Assembly (NCBI RefSeq): GCF_001645385.1
Contig: NZ_LVHI01000012.1
Span: 100,404 to 164,403 of the forward strand
Length of the DNA stretch: 64,000 nucleotides
Reading direction: 5' to 3'
DNA from: Rhodococcoides kyotonense
Lineage (GTDB): Bacteria > Actinomycetota > Actinomycetes > Mycobacteriales > Mycobacteriaceae
Made by a program: the position numbers and the translations under genes. Positions 1 through 9,341 of the stretch are shown here, in pieces. Position 1 is the first letter of the stretch. Each line of letters opens with the position of its first letter. The notes beneath the pieces were generated by a model, which was not told where the DNA came from, searched no databases, and was given only the letters and a program-made list of their open reading frames with translations.

Positions 1-3000
1 GACTACCGCGCTGCGATCGACGCCCGCATGTTCGGACTGGGCGCGCAACGCTACGACCAGCTGATCAACCTGATCCTCACGCTACGTCGGCCCCAGCTCG
101 CGAAGAACCTCGACCCGAAGGGCCTGTCGCAAGCGCTGACCGACGGTCTGCGTCCGCTCGACGAACAACTCGTTCTCGAAGCCGCACGATCGTTCAGTGA
201 CATGGAAGAGGTCGGCCGCGCCCTCGAAGGGCTCGCCCAAGCCGATCGAGCCGCGAAGAGCTTCGTCTCCGTCTACTCCAAATACCTTCGTGTGCAGGCA
301 CGTTCGGACATCGAGACGGTGACGCGCCGCCTCGAAGCCGTTACGCACGCGACGACGGCACACTTCGCTGCCGCAGCGCTGAAGGAACGACGCCTCGGCG
401 AGCGCGAGGCGGCCGAGAAGCGGTTCGACGACGCCGAGCGTGCACTGGACCAAGCTGTCGCCGACCGCGAGACGTTGCAGCGCTCGAGCGCCTACGAGGG
501 CAAGCAGCAGTTGGACGATCTCGCCGAGTCCGCCGAGAAGCTCGCGGTGTCCGCGAAGACCCAGACCGATCGTGCACGAGGCGCCCAAGCCGAACTCGAG
601 AAACGGTCCGCGGACGCGACCCGAGCAGAGGCAGCGCTGCGCGACTCCGTCGCAGCACTCGGTCGGGCGGAGGACGACCTTCAGGCGGCAGCCGAAGACG
701 CGGGCATCGTGTGGACGCCGTTGCCGTCGGGTTCGCGTAGCGACCAGTTCACCACCGCACTTCGTGGCCACGCCGAGGAACGTGACGGCGACGTCCGCGC
801 TGTGCGCGAGGCGCTGAGTACCGTCGAGAAGGCGGCGACCGAACGGGCACGGGCCGACAAGAGCAGTTCCCGGGCTCGCGAACTTCTCGACGCGGCCCGC
901 GCTGCCGTCACCGAGGCCGAAGCCGCCGTCGAACTGGCACGGGCCCAGTTCGCGTCGGGACTTCGCTCGTGGTGGTCGGAGCACTCGACGCTGTACGCGT
1001 CGGCCGACATCGGTGTCACGGCGTTCGAACAGCTCGACGCCGCTGTGCCGCACATCGGTGAAGACGACGCACCGAGCCTCGACGCCGTGCTCTCCGACGC
1101 GTCGGCGGACGGTCTGGAGTCGGTGCGTGCACGACGGGCGCAGGCATCGATGACAGCGACAGCGCTGTCGGAGGAACTGGCGTTCATGCGATCCGAGCGC
1201 GACACGATCAGCGCGGAGCACGACGACGCTCCCCCGCCGTTCGCGGCCCGCATCAGCTCGCGCGACGGTCTCGTCGGCGCACCGCTGTGGCAACTCGTCC
1301 GGTTCGCCGACGGGGTCGACCCAGCCGATGCGGCGGGCGTGGAAGCGGCGCTGCAGGCGGCGAACCTGCTCGACGGGTGGGTCTCGGCGTCGGACGCGCC
1401 GACGTCGCTCGAATCCGACCAGTTCCTGGTCGCTATACCCGAGACCGACCGCCCGCGTGGTTCGACGCTGGCGGACGTTCTCGAGGTGGAGCCGAATACG
1501 GATGTTCCCGAAGGGGTGGTCAGCGCGATTCTGGAGTCGGTCGCCCTCCGCCGCGACGGCGCGTCCGAGAACTCGGCGGTGTCAGTCGGCGTCGACGGCC
1601 GGTTCTGGCAGGGCGTACAGCAGGGCCGTCACGTCAAGAGCGACGCGGAGTACATCGGAGCCACGGCACGCGCACGGCGTCGCGCCGCTCGTATCGCCGA
1701 GCTCGACGGGTCGATCGTGTCCACCGAGGCCGCGCTGACCGCAGCCCAGGACACCGAGCGCGCGGCCGGTGAACTGCTCCGAGACTTGACCACGGCCGCC
1801 AAGAAACTGCCGAGAGTGGCCGCCATCGCCAAGGCGCAGAAGTCCGTCACCGAAGCTGCCGGTGCGCTGCGCACGTCACAGGCGGCGTCGACGGCGGCCG
1901 ACCGCGAACTCGACCAGGCGATCGCCGAACTGTCCGCCCGCGAGAAGCATCTGCGAACCACCGCCGTCGCGCACCGCACCCCGCACACCGCTCGGGACGT
2001 GGACTCGCTCGCCGCGGCGATTCGGCATTTCGAGAACCAAGGTGCGCTCGTCCTGCGCCGACGCGGAGACAACGTGCGCGAAGCCGAACGCCAGCGGGAA
2101 GCGCAGAACCGTCTGGAAGAAGCAACGGGTCTCGCCGAGGAACTCGCCGAGGAAGCGGCGATCGCCGAGGAGAACCATCAGCAACAGGTACAGCGTCTCG
2201 AGCTTCTGCGTGAGAATCTCGGTGCCACCGCCGACCAGATCGACGCCGATCTCGAGCAGGCGCGCGAGCGTATAGAGAAGTGCAAGGTGGAACAGCGCGC
2301 TGCCCGCAAGGCCGACAAGGAGGCAGGTGAGGCGATCGGCAAGGCCGAGGGCGCGTGCAACACCGCCCAAGAGAGCTTGCGGGCAGCACTGACCGAAACT
2401 CTCGGCGACGCAAACCGTCTCGCACCCTACGCACGCAAGGATCTGCTCACGATCCTCGGCGTGGACGAGGTCTATGCGTGGCCGGCCAGCGACTCGGCGT
2501 GGCTCACCGTCGATCAGATTCTGTACCGCATCCAGCACGCCTCCGGCCCGGACGAGGAGATCCAGGTTCTGCCACCGGTCGTGCACGAGATGCATCGGGC
2601 TCTCGACGCAGCGACTTCGTCGGTGAAGGCGAGCGATTCGTACCGCAAGAGCACGCGGACCGCGCTGACCGGGGCTTTACAGGAGTTCGATTCGCAACTC
2701 GCCGGGTCCGGCCAGGACTACCGACTGCAGTGGGACGCGCCGGACGGCTTGACCGTCGTCCGCGTCCAGGACGAGCAGGGGTACTCGTCGGTCGGCGAAT
2801 TCGCCGAACGCATCGCCGATGCACGGTCGAACCAGGAGCTGCTGCTCACCGAGCACGAGCGACGCATCCTCGAGGATGCCCTGCTCACCGGATTGGCGCA
2901 GCAGATCCACGAACGGACCGTCGACGCCCGCGAGCTGATCGCGCAGATGTCGACCGAGATGAAGCAGCGAAAGATGTCGTCGGGCAACACGATCGGCGTG

Positions 3001-3687
3001 CACTGGGTGCTCGCCGACAATCTCGACGACGGCGCCCGGGCGATCTCGAAGCTGCTCGACCGCGACGCGTCGGCACTGAATGCGGAGGATCTCGCCACGA
3101 TGCGTGCCCATTTCGCGTCGGAGATCCGGATCGCACGTGCCGCGCACCCCGAACGTTCCTATCCGGAGATTCTCGCTACGACGCTCGACTATCGACGTTG
3201 GCGCGTGTTCTCGTTCTCGTTGATCCGCGGCGACGGGACGGAAGACCGTCTGACGGTGGCCCGTCACAGTGCACTGTCCGGCGGTGAGCAGTCGGTGTCG
3301 CTGCACCTGCCGTTGTTCGCCGCTGCCCACGTCATGTTGTCGTCGGCCGACCCGCATTCGCCGCGACTGCTCGCGCTCGACGAGGCGTTCGCCGGCGTCG
3401 ACGACAACGGTCGAAGCGAATTGCTCGGTCTCAGTGTGCAATTCGATCTCGACCTGTTCATGACCGGGTACGACCTGTGGATCACGTACTCCCATGTGCC
3501 TGGCTGCGCGCACTACGATCTCGCACACTCGACCGCCGAGAACACCGTCAGCGCCGCACTTCTGGTGTGGGACAACGGAGAACTCTTCGCCGAGCACGAC
3601 GGCACCGATCTTGCTGCGGCACTGGGTTCCCCGCTGACGCGTCGGGTCCCGACACGCGCCGAGGGCGGGCTCGAGTTCGCTCGCTGA
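1..3687 (+). CDS. jetC: SMC-like ATPase of the TIGR02680 family (Wadjet JetC type), 5'-partial
   Basis: Frame 1 is open from the first base of the window, so the start codon lies upstream; at least 1,228 codons are visible. The C-terminal end carries an SMC/Rad50-type ATPase half: the signature LSGGEQ near base 3275 and a Walker B of the form LLALDEAFAGVD near base 3370. Between them and the start run many hundreds of Ala/Glu/Arg-rich residues with coiled-coil character. The first visible stretch (RYDQLINLILTLRRPQL) is typical of the region after the N-terminal Walker A in TIGR02680 proteins, which I remember as averaging over 1,400 residues, so roughly 200 residues are probably missing. TIGR02680 proteins belong to a four-gene cassette (DUF2397, DUF2398, SMC-like, DUF2399) equated with Wadjet type III, which restricts plasmids by loop extrusion and cleavage. 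No partner gene follows; a terminator and convergent mshC come next. Family assignment is firm, cassette completeness unknown. Confidence 0.85.
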   Translation, partial: DYRAAIDARMFGLGAQRYDQLINLILTLRRPQLAKNLDPKGLSQALTDGLRPLDEQLVLEAARSFSDMEEVGRALEGLAQADRAAKSFVSVYSKYLRVQARSDIETVTRRLEAVTHATTAHFAAAALKERRLGEREAAEKRFDDAERALDQAVADRETLQRSSAYEGKQQLDDLAESAEKLAVSAKTQTDRARGAQAELEKRSADATRAEAALRDSVAALGRAEDDLQAAAEDAGIVWTPLPSGSRSDQFTTALRGHAEERDGDVRAVREALSTVEKAATERARADKSSSRARELLDAARAAVTEAEAAVELARAQFASGLRSWWSEHSTLYASADIGVTAFEQLDAAVPHIGEDDAPSLDAVLSDASADGLESVRARRAQASMTATALSEELAFMRSERDTISAEHDDAPPPFAARISSRDGLVGAPLWQLVRFADGVDPADAAGVEAALQAANLLDGWVSASDAPTSLESDQFLVAIPETDRPRGSTLADVLEVEPNTDVPEGVVSAILESVALRRDGASENSAVSVGVDGRFWQGVQQGRHVKSDAEYIGATARARRRAARIAELDGSIVSTEAALTAAQDTERAAGELLRDLTTAAKKLPRVAAIAKAQKSVTEAAGALRTSQAASTAADRELDQAIAELSAREKHLRTTAVAHRTPHTARDVDSLAAAIRHFENQGALVLRRRGDNVREAERQREAQNRLEEATGLAEELAEEAAIAEENHQQQVQRLELLRENLGATADQIDADLEQARERIEKCKVEQRAARKADKEAGEAIGKAEGACNTAQESLRAALTETLGDANRLAPYARKDLLTILGVDEVYAWPASDSAWLTVDQILYRIQHASGPDEEIQVLPPVVHEMHRALDAATSSVKASDSYRKSTRTALTGALQEFDSQLAGSGQDYRLQWDAPDGLTVVRVQDEQGYSSVGEFAERIADARSNQELLLTEHERRILEDALLTGLAQQIHERTVDARELIAQMSTEMKQRKMSSGNTIGVHWVLADNLDDGARAISKLLDRDASALNAEDLATMRAHFASEIRIARAAHPERSYPEILATTLDYRRWRVFSFSLIRGDGTEDRLTVARHSALSGGEQSVSLHLPLFAAAHVMLSSADPHSPRLLALDEAFAGVDDNGRSELLGLSVQFDLDLFMTGYDLWITYSHVPGCAHYDLAHSTAENTVSAALLVWDNGELFAEHDGTDLAAALGSPLTRRVPTRAEGGLEFAR

Positions 3688-3694
3688 CGCCCGA

Positions 3695-3727
3695 GAACCC
3701 CGTGCGCCGACCCAGCGCACGGGGTTC
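3695..3727. terminator. Bidirectional hairpin terminator between jetC-like gene and mshC
   Basis: A 13-bp perfect stem (3695-3707 with 3715-3727) closes a 7-nt loop, 8 bp after the stop of the SMC-like gene and 16 bp beyond the end of convergent mshC. GC-rich stem; only a short T-rich trail on the plus side. The position between convergent genes suggests that it serves both. Confidence 0.75.
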
Positions 3728-3742
3728 GAGGTGCTTTATCGG

Positions 3743-4984
3743 TCAGCGCAGATTCACACCGAGCAACGCATCGACGGCGTCCGCGAAGAGACCGGGTGCC
3801 GACGTGTCCGAACCGCCCTGTGCAACAGCAAAACTCGCCCATGCGTCGAGCGCGTCGAGCGCCTTGGGGGTGTCCAGGTCGTCGGCGAGGTGCTGACGCA
3901 GTCGGGCGACGACGTCGTCGGCGCCGACGGCAGATTCCAATGCCGCGGCACGACGCCACAGCGCCAGACGCTCCTGCGCACGCTCCAACACCTCGTCGGT
4001 CCACGCTCGGTCCTGGCGGTAGTGCCCGGAAAGCAGACCGAGACGAATGGCCGCCGGATCCACGTCCTGCGCGCGCAGCTTCGACACGAAGACGAGGTTG
4101 CCGCGACTTTTCGACATCTTCTCGCCGTCGAGACCGATCATGCCCGTGTGCACGTAGTGGCGCGCGAAACGGCCGTCGCCGGATGTTGCCTCGGCGTGCG
4201 CGGCCGAGAACTCGTGGTGCGGGAAGATCAGGTCGCTACCGCCGCCCTGGACGTCGATGCCGGATCCGATGCGATTCAGTGCGATTGCCGCACACTCGAT
4301 GTGCCAGCCGGGGCGACCGGGACCGAACGGGGACGGCCACGACGGCTCACCGGGGCGCTCGGCACGCCACAGCAGCGCATCCAACGAATCCCGCTTGCCC
4401 ACGCGATCGGGATCTCCCCCGCGCTCGGCGAAGAACTTGTCCATGGTCGCGCGGTCGTAACCGGACTCGTATCCGAACTCCGGCGTCGCGTCGGCACGGA
4501 AGTAGACGTCCGGGTACTGCTCGTCGTCGACGACGTACGCCGCACCCGAAGCGAGCAGCTTCTCGACCAGTTCGACGACCTCGTCGACCGACTCGACCGC
4601 ACCGATGTAGTCACGAGGAGGCAGTACACGCAGCGCCTCCATGTCCTCACGGAACAGCGCGATCTCCCGGGCACCCAGATCACGCCAGTCCTCACCGTCT
4701 CGGTCCGCACGCTCGAAGAGCGGATCGTCGACGTCGGTGACGTTCTGGACGTAGTGCACGTCGTGTCCGGCGTCGCGCCACAGACGGTTCACCACGTCGA
4801 ACGTCAGATACGTTGCGGCATGACCGAGATGCGTCGCGTCGTACGGGGTGATTCCGCAGACGTACATCTTCGCCTGCTGACCCGGAGTGACCGGCCGCAC
4901 TTGCCGGTCCGCGGTGTCGTACAACCGAAGTGGTGGCCCCTGACCGGGGATCGACGGAACGGCTGTGTCGGACCAAGACTGCAT
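3743..4984 (-). CDS. mshC: Mycothiol ligase: L-cysteine:GlcN-Ins ligase
   Basis: MshC ATP-dependently joins cysteine to glucosaminyl-inositol, the third step of mycothiol synthesis in the cytoplasm. The 413-residue protein is a class I cysteinyl-tRNA-synthetase relative: Zn ligand Cys43 in [10 protein letters not shown], the HIGH-like motif THLGHA (about residues 52-57), the second metal-site segment GWHIECAA, and KMSKS near residue 285. It lacks the long C-terminal anticodon-binding region of true CysRS and opens with MQSW, as MshC proteins do. It is the last gene of a minus-strand run after the phosphatase, DUF3090 and SCO1664 genes, as in M. tuberculosis (Rv2130c), though cysQ, which I remember nearby there, is absent. 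A TAGGCT element at 4992-4997 lies 7 nt before the ATG, so it may also have its own leaderless promoter. Confidence 0.96.
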   Translation of the reverse strand: MQSWSDTAVPSIPGQGPPLRLYDTADRQVRPVTPGQQAKMYVCGITPYDATHLGHAATYLTFDVVNRLWRDAGHDVHYVQNVTDVDDPLFERADRDGEDWRDLGAREIALFREDMEALRVLPPRDYIGAVESVDEVVELVEKLLASGAAYVVDDEQYPDVYFRADATPEFGYESGYDRATMDKFFAERGGDPDRVGKRDSLDALLWRAERPGEPSWPSPFGPGRPGWHIECAAIALNRIGSGIDVQGGGSDLIFPHHEFSAAHAEATSGDGRFARHYVHTGMIGLDGEKMSKSRGNLVFVSKLRAQDVDPAAIRLGLLSGHYRQDRAWTDEVLERAQERLALWRRAAALESAVGADDVVARLRQHLADDLDTPKALDALDAWASFAVAQGGSDTSAPGLFADAVDALLGVNLR

Positions 4985-5008
4985 GCAGACGAGCCTATCG
5001 GAGTCGTC

Positions 5009-5857
5009 TCAGAAGGCGGGCCACGGTATCGGCCTACTCGACCGAGGCTCGGGCATGACAGGTCGTGCGATCAGTCCGCGTGCTCGCGCGAGCAGTGCAT
5101 CGATCTCGTGTTCGGTGATGTGGCCGCGCAGTCGCGGTTCGACGGCGTCGGCGAACGTGTCGACGAACTCGACGATGTCGCTCATCGACGCGTCGTCGAT
5201 CGCCCTGCCGGACCAACCCCACAGCACGGTGCGCAGCTTGTCCTCGGAGTGCAGGCAGATGCCGTGATCGACGCCGTAGACGTAGCCGTCGAGTCCCTCT
5301 AGCGCGTGGCCGCCCTTACGGTCGGCGTTGTTGAGCAGTACGTCGAGGACGGCCATGCGCTGCAGACGTGGATCGTCGGCGTGGATGAGGGCGACTTCCT
5401 GCCCCTCGCCGTCGTAAGCCTGCAGAACCGGAATCCACCCCTCCGGCACGAGTTCGGGTGGACAGAGGTCGACGAGGTCGATGCGCGTACCGTCCTCCCC
5501 GTGCGGCTCGGGAGTGTCGATCCAGCGCTGCACCATGCCGGGCCCGAACGGCCCGTCGCGCAGAATCGTCGTCGGGATGACGCCCCAGCCGAGCGCGTCG
5601 GAAATCTCGTACGACGCGATCTCACGGCCTGCGAGAGTGCCGTCCGGGAAATCCCACAGCGGCACCTCGCCGCGAATGGGCTTGTAGACGCAGCGCACCG
5701 GCTCGGAGGATTCGGTCGACGTGCCGGAAGCGTCACCGTCGAGGGTTGCCTCGCACACCAACGTCGCATTGCTCGCGGACACGACCCGACCGACGACGGT
5801 CAGTTCGCCGGTTTCCATGACGGCACGCCCGGCGAACGGTGGCCTGTCTTCGATCAA
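5009..5857 (-). CDS. SCO1664-family kinase-fold protein
   Basis: A 282-residue member of the SCO1664 family, conserved in actinobacteria and related to PI3/PI4-kinase-like folds; its substrate is not known to me. Diagnostic segments are the N-terminal GELTVVGRVVSASNATLVCE, the CVYKPIRGE block (candidate nucleotide-binding Lys) and a C-terminal LLNNADRKGGH / GVDHGICLH region resembling catalytic and metal-binding loops. The start chosen is TTG at 5857, overlapping the upstream DUF3090 stop by 4 bp (TTGA); an in-frame ATG at 5818 is the alternative. The tight overlap with the DUF3090 gene suggests translational coupling and a joint function. It is the counterpart of Rv2133c. Confidence 0.85.
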   Translation of the reverse strand: MIEDRPPFAGRAVMETGELTVVGRVVSASNATLVCEATLDGDASGTSTESSEPVRCVYKPIRGEVPLWDFPDGTLAGREIASYEISDALGWGVIPTTILRDGPFGPGMVQRWIDTPEPHGEDGTRIDLVDLCPPELVPEGWIPVLQAYDGEGQEVALIHADDPRLQRMAVLDVLLNNADRKGGHALEGLDGYVYGVDHGICLHSEDKLRTVLWGWSGRAIDDASMSDIVEFVDTFADAVEPRLRGHITEHEIDALLARARGLIARPVMPEPRSSRPIPWPAF

Positions 5858-6447
5858 AGTTCGTCGCCCAGTTCGGTCGCGGAGCCGAAGGTCGCGTCAC
5901 GCCGGTATCCGTTGGATCGCACACACGTGTGGCCGTCCTGCGCCAGCGGCTGACCGCACAGCGGGCACGGGGCCCGTCCGGCGGCGATCACCTTCTCCGA
6001 GCGCAGCGCGAACTCACGCGCCTGGATCGGTGTCAGGAACACCCGAACGGCGTCGGGACCCTCGTCGGTGTCGTCGAGCACGACCGACTCGTCGACCTCG
6101 GTCTCGCTGATGGCCAACAACTCGACGACGACGGCGTTCGCGTCCGCGTCCCAGCCGAGACCCATCGTCCCGACGCGGAACTCGGTGTCGATCGGCGTCA
6201 GCAGCGGACTCGTGTCCCCCACCGTCGTCTCCTCCGGTGGTACGTCCGCGCCGAACCGACGATGCACCTCGTCGAGTAACAGACCCATACGGTCGGCGAG
6301 TACCTGAACCTGCTGCTTCTCGAGAGCGACCGACACGACTCGCGTCTCGTGTACGGCTTGCAGGAAGAACGATCGGTCGCCGGGCTCACCCACGGTTCCT
6401 GCGACGAATCGATCAGGGGTGCGGAAAACATGTATTGCGCGTGGCAT
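5854..6447 (-). CDS. DUF3090 family protein
   Basis: A 197-residue DUF3090 protein, opening MPRAIHVFRTPDRFVAGTVG. Near the C-terminus a CPLCGQPL motif followed by a further Cys (HTCVR) could hold zinc. Function is unknown. An ATG at 6465 is in frame, but AGGAGG sits 4 nt before the ATG at 6447 and inside the longer reading, so the shorter start is preferred. It lies between the phosphatase gene and the SCO1664-type gene, overlapping the latter by 4 bp. The trio phosphatase-DUF3090-SCO1664 is a recurrent actinobacterial neighbourhood (Rv2135c-Rv2133c). Confidence 0.88.
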   Translation of the reverse strand: MPRAIHVFRTPDRFVAGTVGEPGDRSFFLQAVHETRVVSVALEKQQVQVLADRMGLLLDEVHRRFGADVPPEETTVGDTSPLLTPIDTEFRVGTMGLGWDADANAVVVELLAISETEVDESVVLDDTDEGPDAVRVFLTPIQAREFALRSEKVIAAGRAPCPLCGQPLAQDGHTCVRSNGYRRDATFGSATELGDEL

Positions 6448-6546
6448 TGCACCTCCTGGGTTCATGGCGTACGAGCTCGAAAGAACGTACCGAAGGGATC
6501 CGCCCTATCGGACCCCGCACTGTTTCATTATCCGCTATCGAGCGGA

Positions 6547-7272
6547 CTACGCTCCGGAACCTCCGCCCGGCACCGCGTCGGAATCCGACCCGGTCTGCGA
6601 TTCCGACGCCGATCCGGACGACGTGGACGACGCCTTCTCGACGGCAGGAACCACACCCGACAGATCCAGCCCCGTGTCGTTGGTTCGCAGCACGAACGGC
6701 CTGGTCGAGGTGTACCTCACGACGCTCACCGATGCCGGATCGGCGACGATGCGCTGAAAGGAATCGAGGTGGCAGCCGAGGGCGTCCGCCAGCACCGACT
6801 TGATGACGTCGCCGTGTGTGCAGGCAACCCACAACACGTCTCGCCCGTACTCCTCGGCGAGTCGTGCATCGTGCTCACGGACCGCTGCGACCGCTCTCGC
6901 CTGAACCTGCGCGAGACCCTCGCCGCCCGGGAAGATCGCGGCGGACGGGTGTTGCTGCACGACCTTCCAGAGCGGCTCGTTCACCAACTCCTTGATCGCC
7001 CGCCCGGTCCACGACCCGTAGTCGACCTCGAGCAGCCGCTCCTCGACCACCGGGGTCAGCCCGCGCTTCGCAGCCAGCGGTTCGACGGTCTGCTCGCACC
7101 GCTGCAGCGGCGAACGCACGATCTCCTCCACCGGGAGCGAACCGAGCCGCTCGGCGACGAACGCAGCCTGCTCCACCCCGCGGTCGTCCAGGCCGACGCC
7201 CACCGACCGGCCCGCCAGCGTTCCGGCCGTGTTCGACGTGGACCTACCGTGGCGCAACAAGATCACCGTCAT
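6547..7272 (-). CDS. Histidine phosphatase (MSMEG_4193-type phosphomutase-like)
   Basis: A 241-residue histidine-phosphatase superfamily protein. The catalytic RHG motif is at residues 7-9 (LLRHGRSTSNTAG), with the second histidine in a CTHGDVIKS segment near residue 150. EVDYGSWTGR is the usual proton-donor Glu region. The last 30 residues are Ser/Gly/Asp-rich and probably disordered. The family is often annotated as phosphoglycerate mutase, but its real substrate is not established. It lies 62 bp downstream of uppP and upstream of the DUF3090 gene on the same strand, matching Rv2135c. Confidence 0.9.
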   Translation of the reverse strand: MTVILLRHGRSTSNTAGTLAGRSVGVGLDDRGVEQAAFVAERLGSLPVEEIVRSPLQRCEQTVEPLAAKRGLTPVVEERLLEVDYGSWTGRAIKELVNEPLWKVVQQHPSAAIFPGGEGLAQVQARAVAAVREHDARLAEEYGRDVLWVACTHGDVIKSVLADALGCHLDSFQRIVADPASVSVVRYTSTRPFVLRTNDTGLDLSGVVPAVEKASSTSSGSASESQTGSDSDAVPGGGSGA

Positions 7273-7334
7273 GAACGCCAGCCTAATAGGCAGACTGAAT
7301 CAGGTCGTTTCTCCCAGGCTCCACGCCCGGCCTA

Positions 7335-8180
7335 TCAGGTCGCCGAGACGACGCCCGTCGCCAACAGCGCCATGACTCCCACACCCAGCACGATGCGGTA
7401 GCCGACGAACCAGTACAGCGAGTGGTTCGCGACGAACTTCAGCAGCCATGCGATCGACGCGTAGCCGAGACCGAAGGCCACCAGCGTCGCCACGATCAAC
7501 TGCGGTCCCGACGCGTTCAGACCCTCGCCCGCCGGCGCGAAGGCGTCGGGAAGCGAGAACAGGCCGGACGCGGTGACCGCGGGGATCGCGAGCAGGAACG
7601 AGAACCGCACCGCCGCTTCGCGTTCGAGGCCCATGAAGAGGCCCGCACTCGTCGTGGCACCCGAGCGAGAGACACCAGGAATCAACGCGAGGCACTGCGA
7701 CAGTCCCATGACCAGGCCGTCGCGCGTCGTGATCTGCTCGATCGGCCTGCGCTTGGTGCCGACGTATTCGGCGACGGCGATGACGATCGCGAAGACGATC
7801 AGCATCGTCGCGATCAGCCAGAGATTGCGAGCCCCGGTACGGATCTGGTCCTTGAACAAGAACCCGAGCACACCGATCGGAATGGTGGCGATGATCACGT
7901 ACCAGCCGAGGCGGTAGTCCAGGGTGCGCTGAGTCTTGTCCCGGAGGCCGACGAACCACGCTTTCACGATGCGCACGATGTCGCGCCAGAAGAACAGCAG
8001 CACCGCGGCTTCGGTGCCGAGCTGCGACACCGCGGTGAACGACGCGCCCGCGTCGTCGCCGAAGAAGACGCTGGACACGATGCGCAGGTGACCGGACGAC
8101 GAGATCGGCAGGAACTCGGTGAGCCCCTGCACCGCTCCGAGGACGATCGCCTGCAACCAGGTCATGGACTCACCGATCAT
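7335..8180 (-). CDS. uppP: Undecaprenyl-diphosphatase UppP (BacA)
   Basis: An integral membrane phosphatase that recycles undecaprenyl pyrophosphate to the monophosphate carrier for peptidoglycan and arabinogalactan synthesis; overproduction of such proteins confers bacitracin resistance. At 281 residues it is full length. The two signature loops are present: [14 protein letters not shown] near residue 20 and [11 protein letters not shown] in the second half, with about eight hydrophobic helices. A longer upstream frame to 8321 reads Arg-rich non-membrane sequence; ATG at 8180 has a GCAGGT element 4 nt upstream and gives the family length. ATG at 8165 is a possible alternative. First gene of the minus-strand run toward mshC (Rv2136c). 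Confidence 0.94.
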   Translation of the reverse strand: MIGESMTWLQAIVLGAVQGLTEFLPISSSGHLRIVSSVFFGDDAGASFTAVSQLGTEAAVLLFFWRDIVRIVKAWFVGLRDKTQRTLDYRLGWYVIIATIPIGVLGFLFKDQIRTGARNLWLIATMLIVFAIVIAVAEYVGTKRRPIEQITTRDGLVMGLSQCLALIPGVSRSGATTSAGLFMGLEREAAVRFSFLLAIPAVTASGLFSLPDAFAPAGEGLNASGPQLIVATLVAFGLGYASIAWLLKFVANHSLYWFVGYRIVLGVGVMALLATGVVSAT

Positions 8181-8383
8181 CGGACCTGCCCCCGTCCGGT
8201 GATGCGGCGTCCGTTCGGACGGCTCCGAGCTGTGGATTCGGCGAGCATGTTCACGATGCTGACCGTACCTAACAACCGACATGCGCACTGGGCGACACTC
8301 GCACCGCCCCGCGTCGCGCACTACTCTGCTGACTCGGCGCGCCCCCGTGCCGCAATCACTCGAGTGAGGAACTGTCGAACGTC

Positions 8384-9316
8384 ATGAAGCAGAGATCTGT
8401 CGGCTCCAGCGGGCTGCGTGTGTCGAGACTCGGACTCGGCACCCTCGGATGGGGCAGCGGCACCGACGGCGACGACGCCGCTGCTCAGCTGTCCGCGTTC
8501 GCGGACGCCGGTGGAACTCTCGTCGACACGTCGCCGGCCTACGGTGACGGCCGCGCACAGCGAGTTCTCGCCGAGGTCCTCGACGACGTCGTCCCGCGCC
8601 GCAATCTGATCGTCAGCGGTGCTGCCGGCGTGTCGACGCAGCGCGACACCTACCGCGTGGACTGCTCGCGACGCGCTCTGTTGGGCCAGTTGGAGGAAAC
8701 TCTGCGCGAACTGGGCACCGATTACCTGGATCTGTGGCAGGTCGCGGCCTGGGATCCGAATACACCGGTCGACGAGATCGCGGCCACACTGGACTACGCG
8801 GTGACGAGCGGCAAGGTGCGCTACGTCGGGGCGCGCGGTCACCTCGGGTGGCAACTCGCGACGGCGGCGGGAGCGGCAGGAGCGGGCCGCATTGTCGCGA
8901 CACAGGCCGAGTACTCCCTGCTCGCACGCGGCATCGAGGACGAGCTGATTCCTGCGGCGGTGCATCACGGCGTCGGCGTCCTTGCGGCCGTTCCGCTCGC
9001 GGGCGGTGTTCTGACCGGCAAGTACCGCAAGGGCACGCCTGCGGACTCGCGCGGCGCCGACGACCTGCACGCACACTCCATCGCCGCGTATCTCACCGAC
9101 ACTTCCGACAACGTCGTCGACGCCACCGTCACCGCGGCCAGTGGACTCGGCACGTCGCCTCTCGCGGTGTCGCTGGCCTGGGCGCGTGATCGACCCGGCG
9201 TCAGTGCTGCCATCGTCGGCGCCCGCGATCTGGCGCAGCTGACGGGCGTACTGGTCGCCGAGGATCTCGAACTCCCGCGCGCCATCACGTCGGCGTTGAA
9301 CGACGTCAGCAGCTGA
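8384..9316 (+). CDS. Aldo/keto reductase-fold protein lacking the usual catalytic Lys and His
   Basis: A 310-residue AKR-family TIM barrel (opening SVGSSGLRVSRLGLGTLGWG). Asp and Tyr of the AKR tetrad are kept in LVDTSPAYGDG, but the strand that normally reads ATK reads IVSGAAG, and the strand that normally ends in the catalytic His (for example DLYQIH) reads DLWQVAAWD. Two of the four tetrad residues are therefore gone by my alignment. The C-terminal NADPH-binding part (AAIVGARDLAQL) looks intact. It could bind nicotinamide or act as a non-catalytic or altered enzyme, comparable to Kv-beta-like subunits. It is divergent from uppP and 25 bp upstream of hmuT on the same strand. Family is sure, activity uncertain. 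Confidence 0.85.
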   Translation: MKQRSVGSSGLRVSRLGLGTLGWGSGTDGDDAAAQLSAFADAGGTLVDTSPAYGDGRAQRVLAEVLDDVVPRRNLIVSGAAGVSTQRDTYRVDCSRRALLGQLEETLRELGTDYLDLWQVAAWDPNTPVDEIAATLDYAVTSGKVRYVGARGHLGWQLATAAGAAGAGRIVATQAEYSLLARGIEDELIPAAVHHGVGVLAAVPLAGGVLTGKYRKGTPADSRGADDLHAHSIAAYLTDTSDNVVDATVTAASGLGTSPLAVSLAWARDRPGVSAAIVGARDLAQLTGVLVAEDLELPRAITSALNDVSS

Positions 9317-9317
9317 T

Positions 9318-9336
9318 CATGGACAGGCTAACCTTG
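9318..9336 (+). promoter_or_regulatory. IdeR/DtxR-like iron-box half-site overlapping the hmuT -10
   Basis: The right part AGGCTAACCT (9325-9334) is identical to the right half of the IdeR/DtxR 19-bp iron box; about 12 of 19 positions match overall, with a weak left half. The TAACCT in it also fits a TANNNT -10 hexamer 7 nt before the GTG of hmuT, so a bound repressor would block RNA polymerase. The assignment is an inference from the consensus and from the gene controlled. Confidence 0.6.
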
Positions 9337-9341
9337 TTCGC

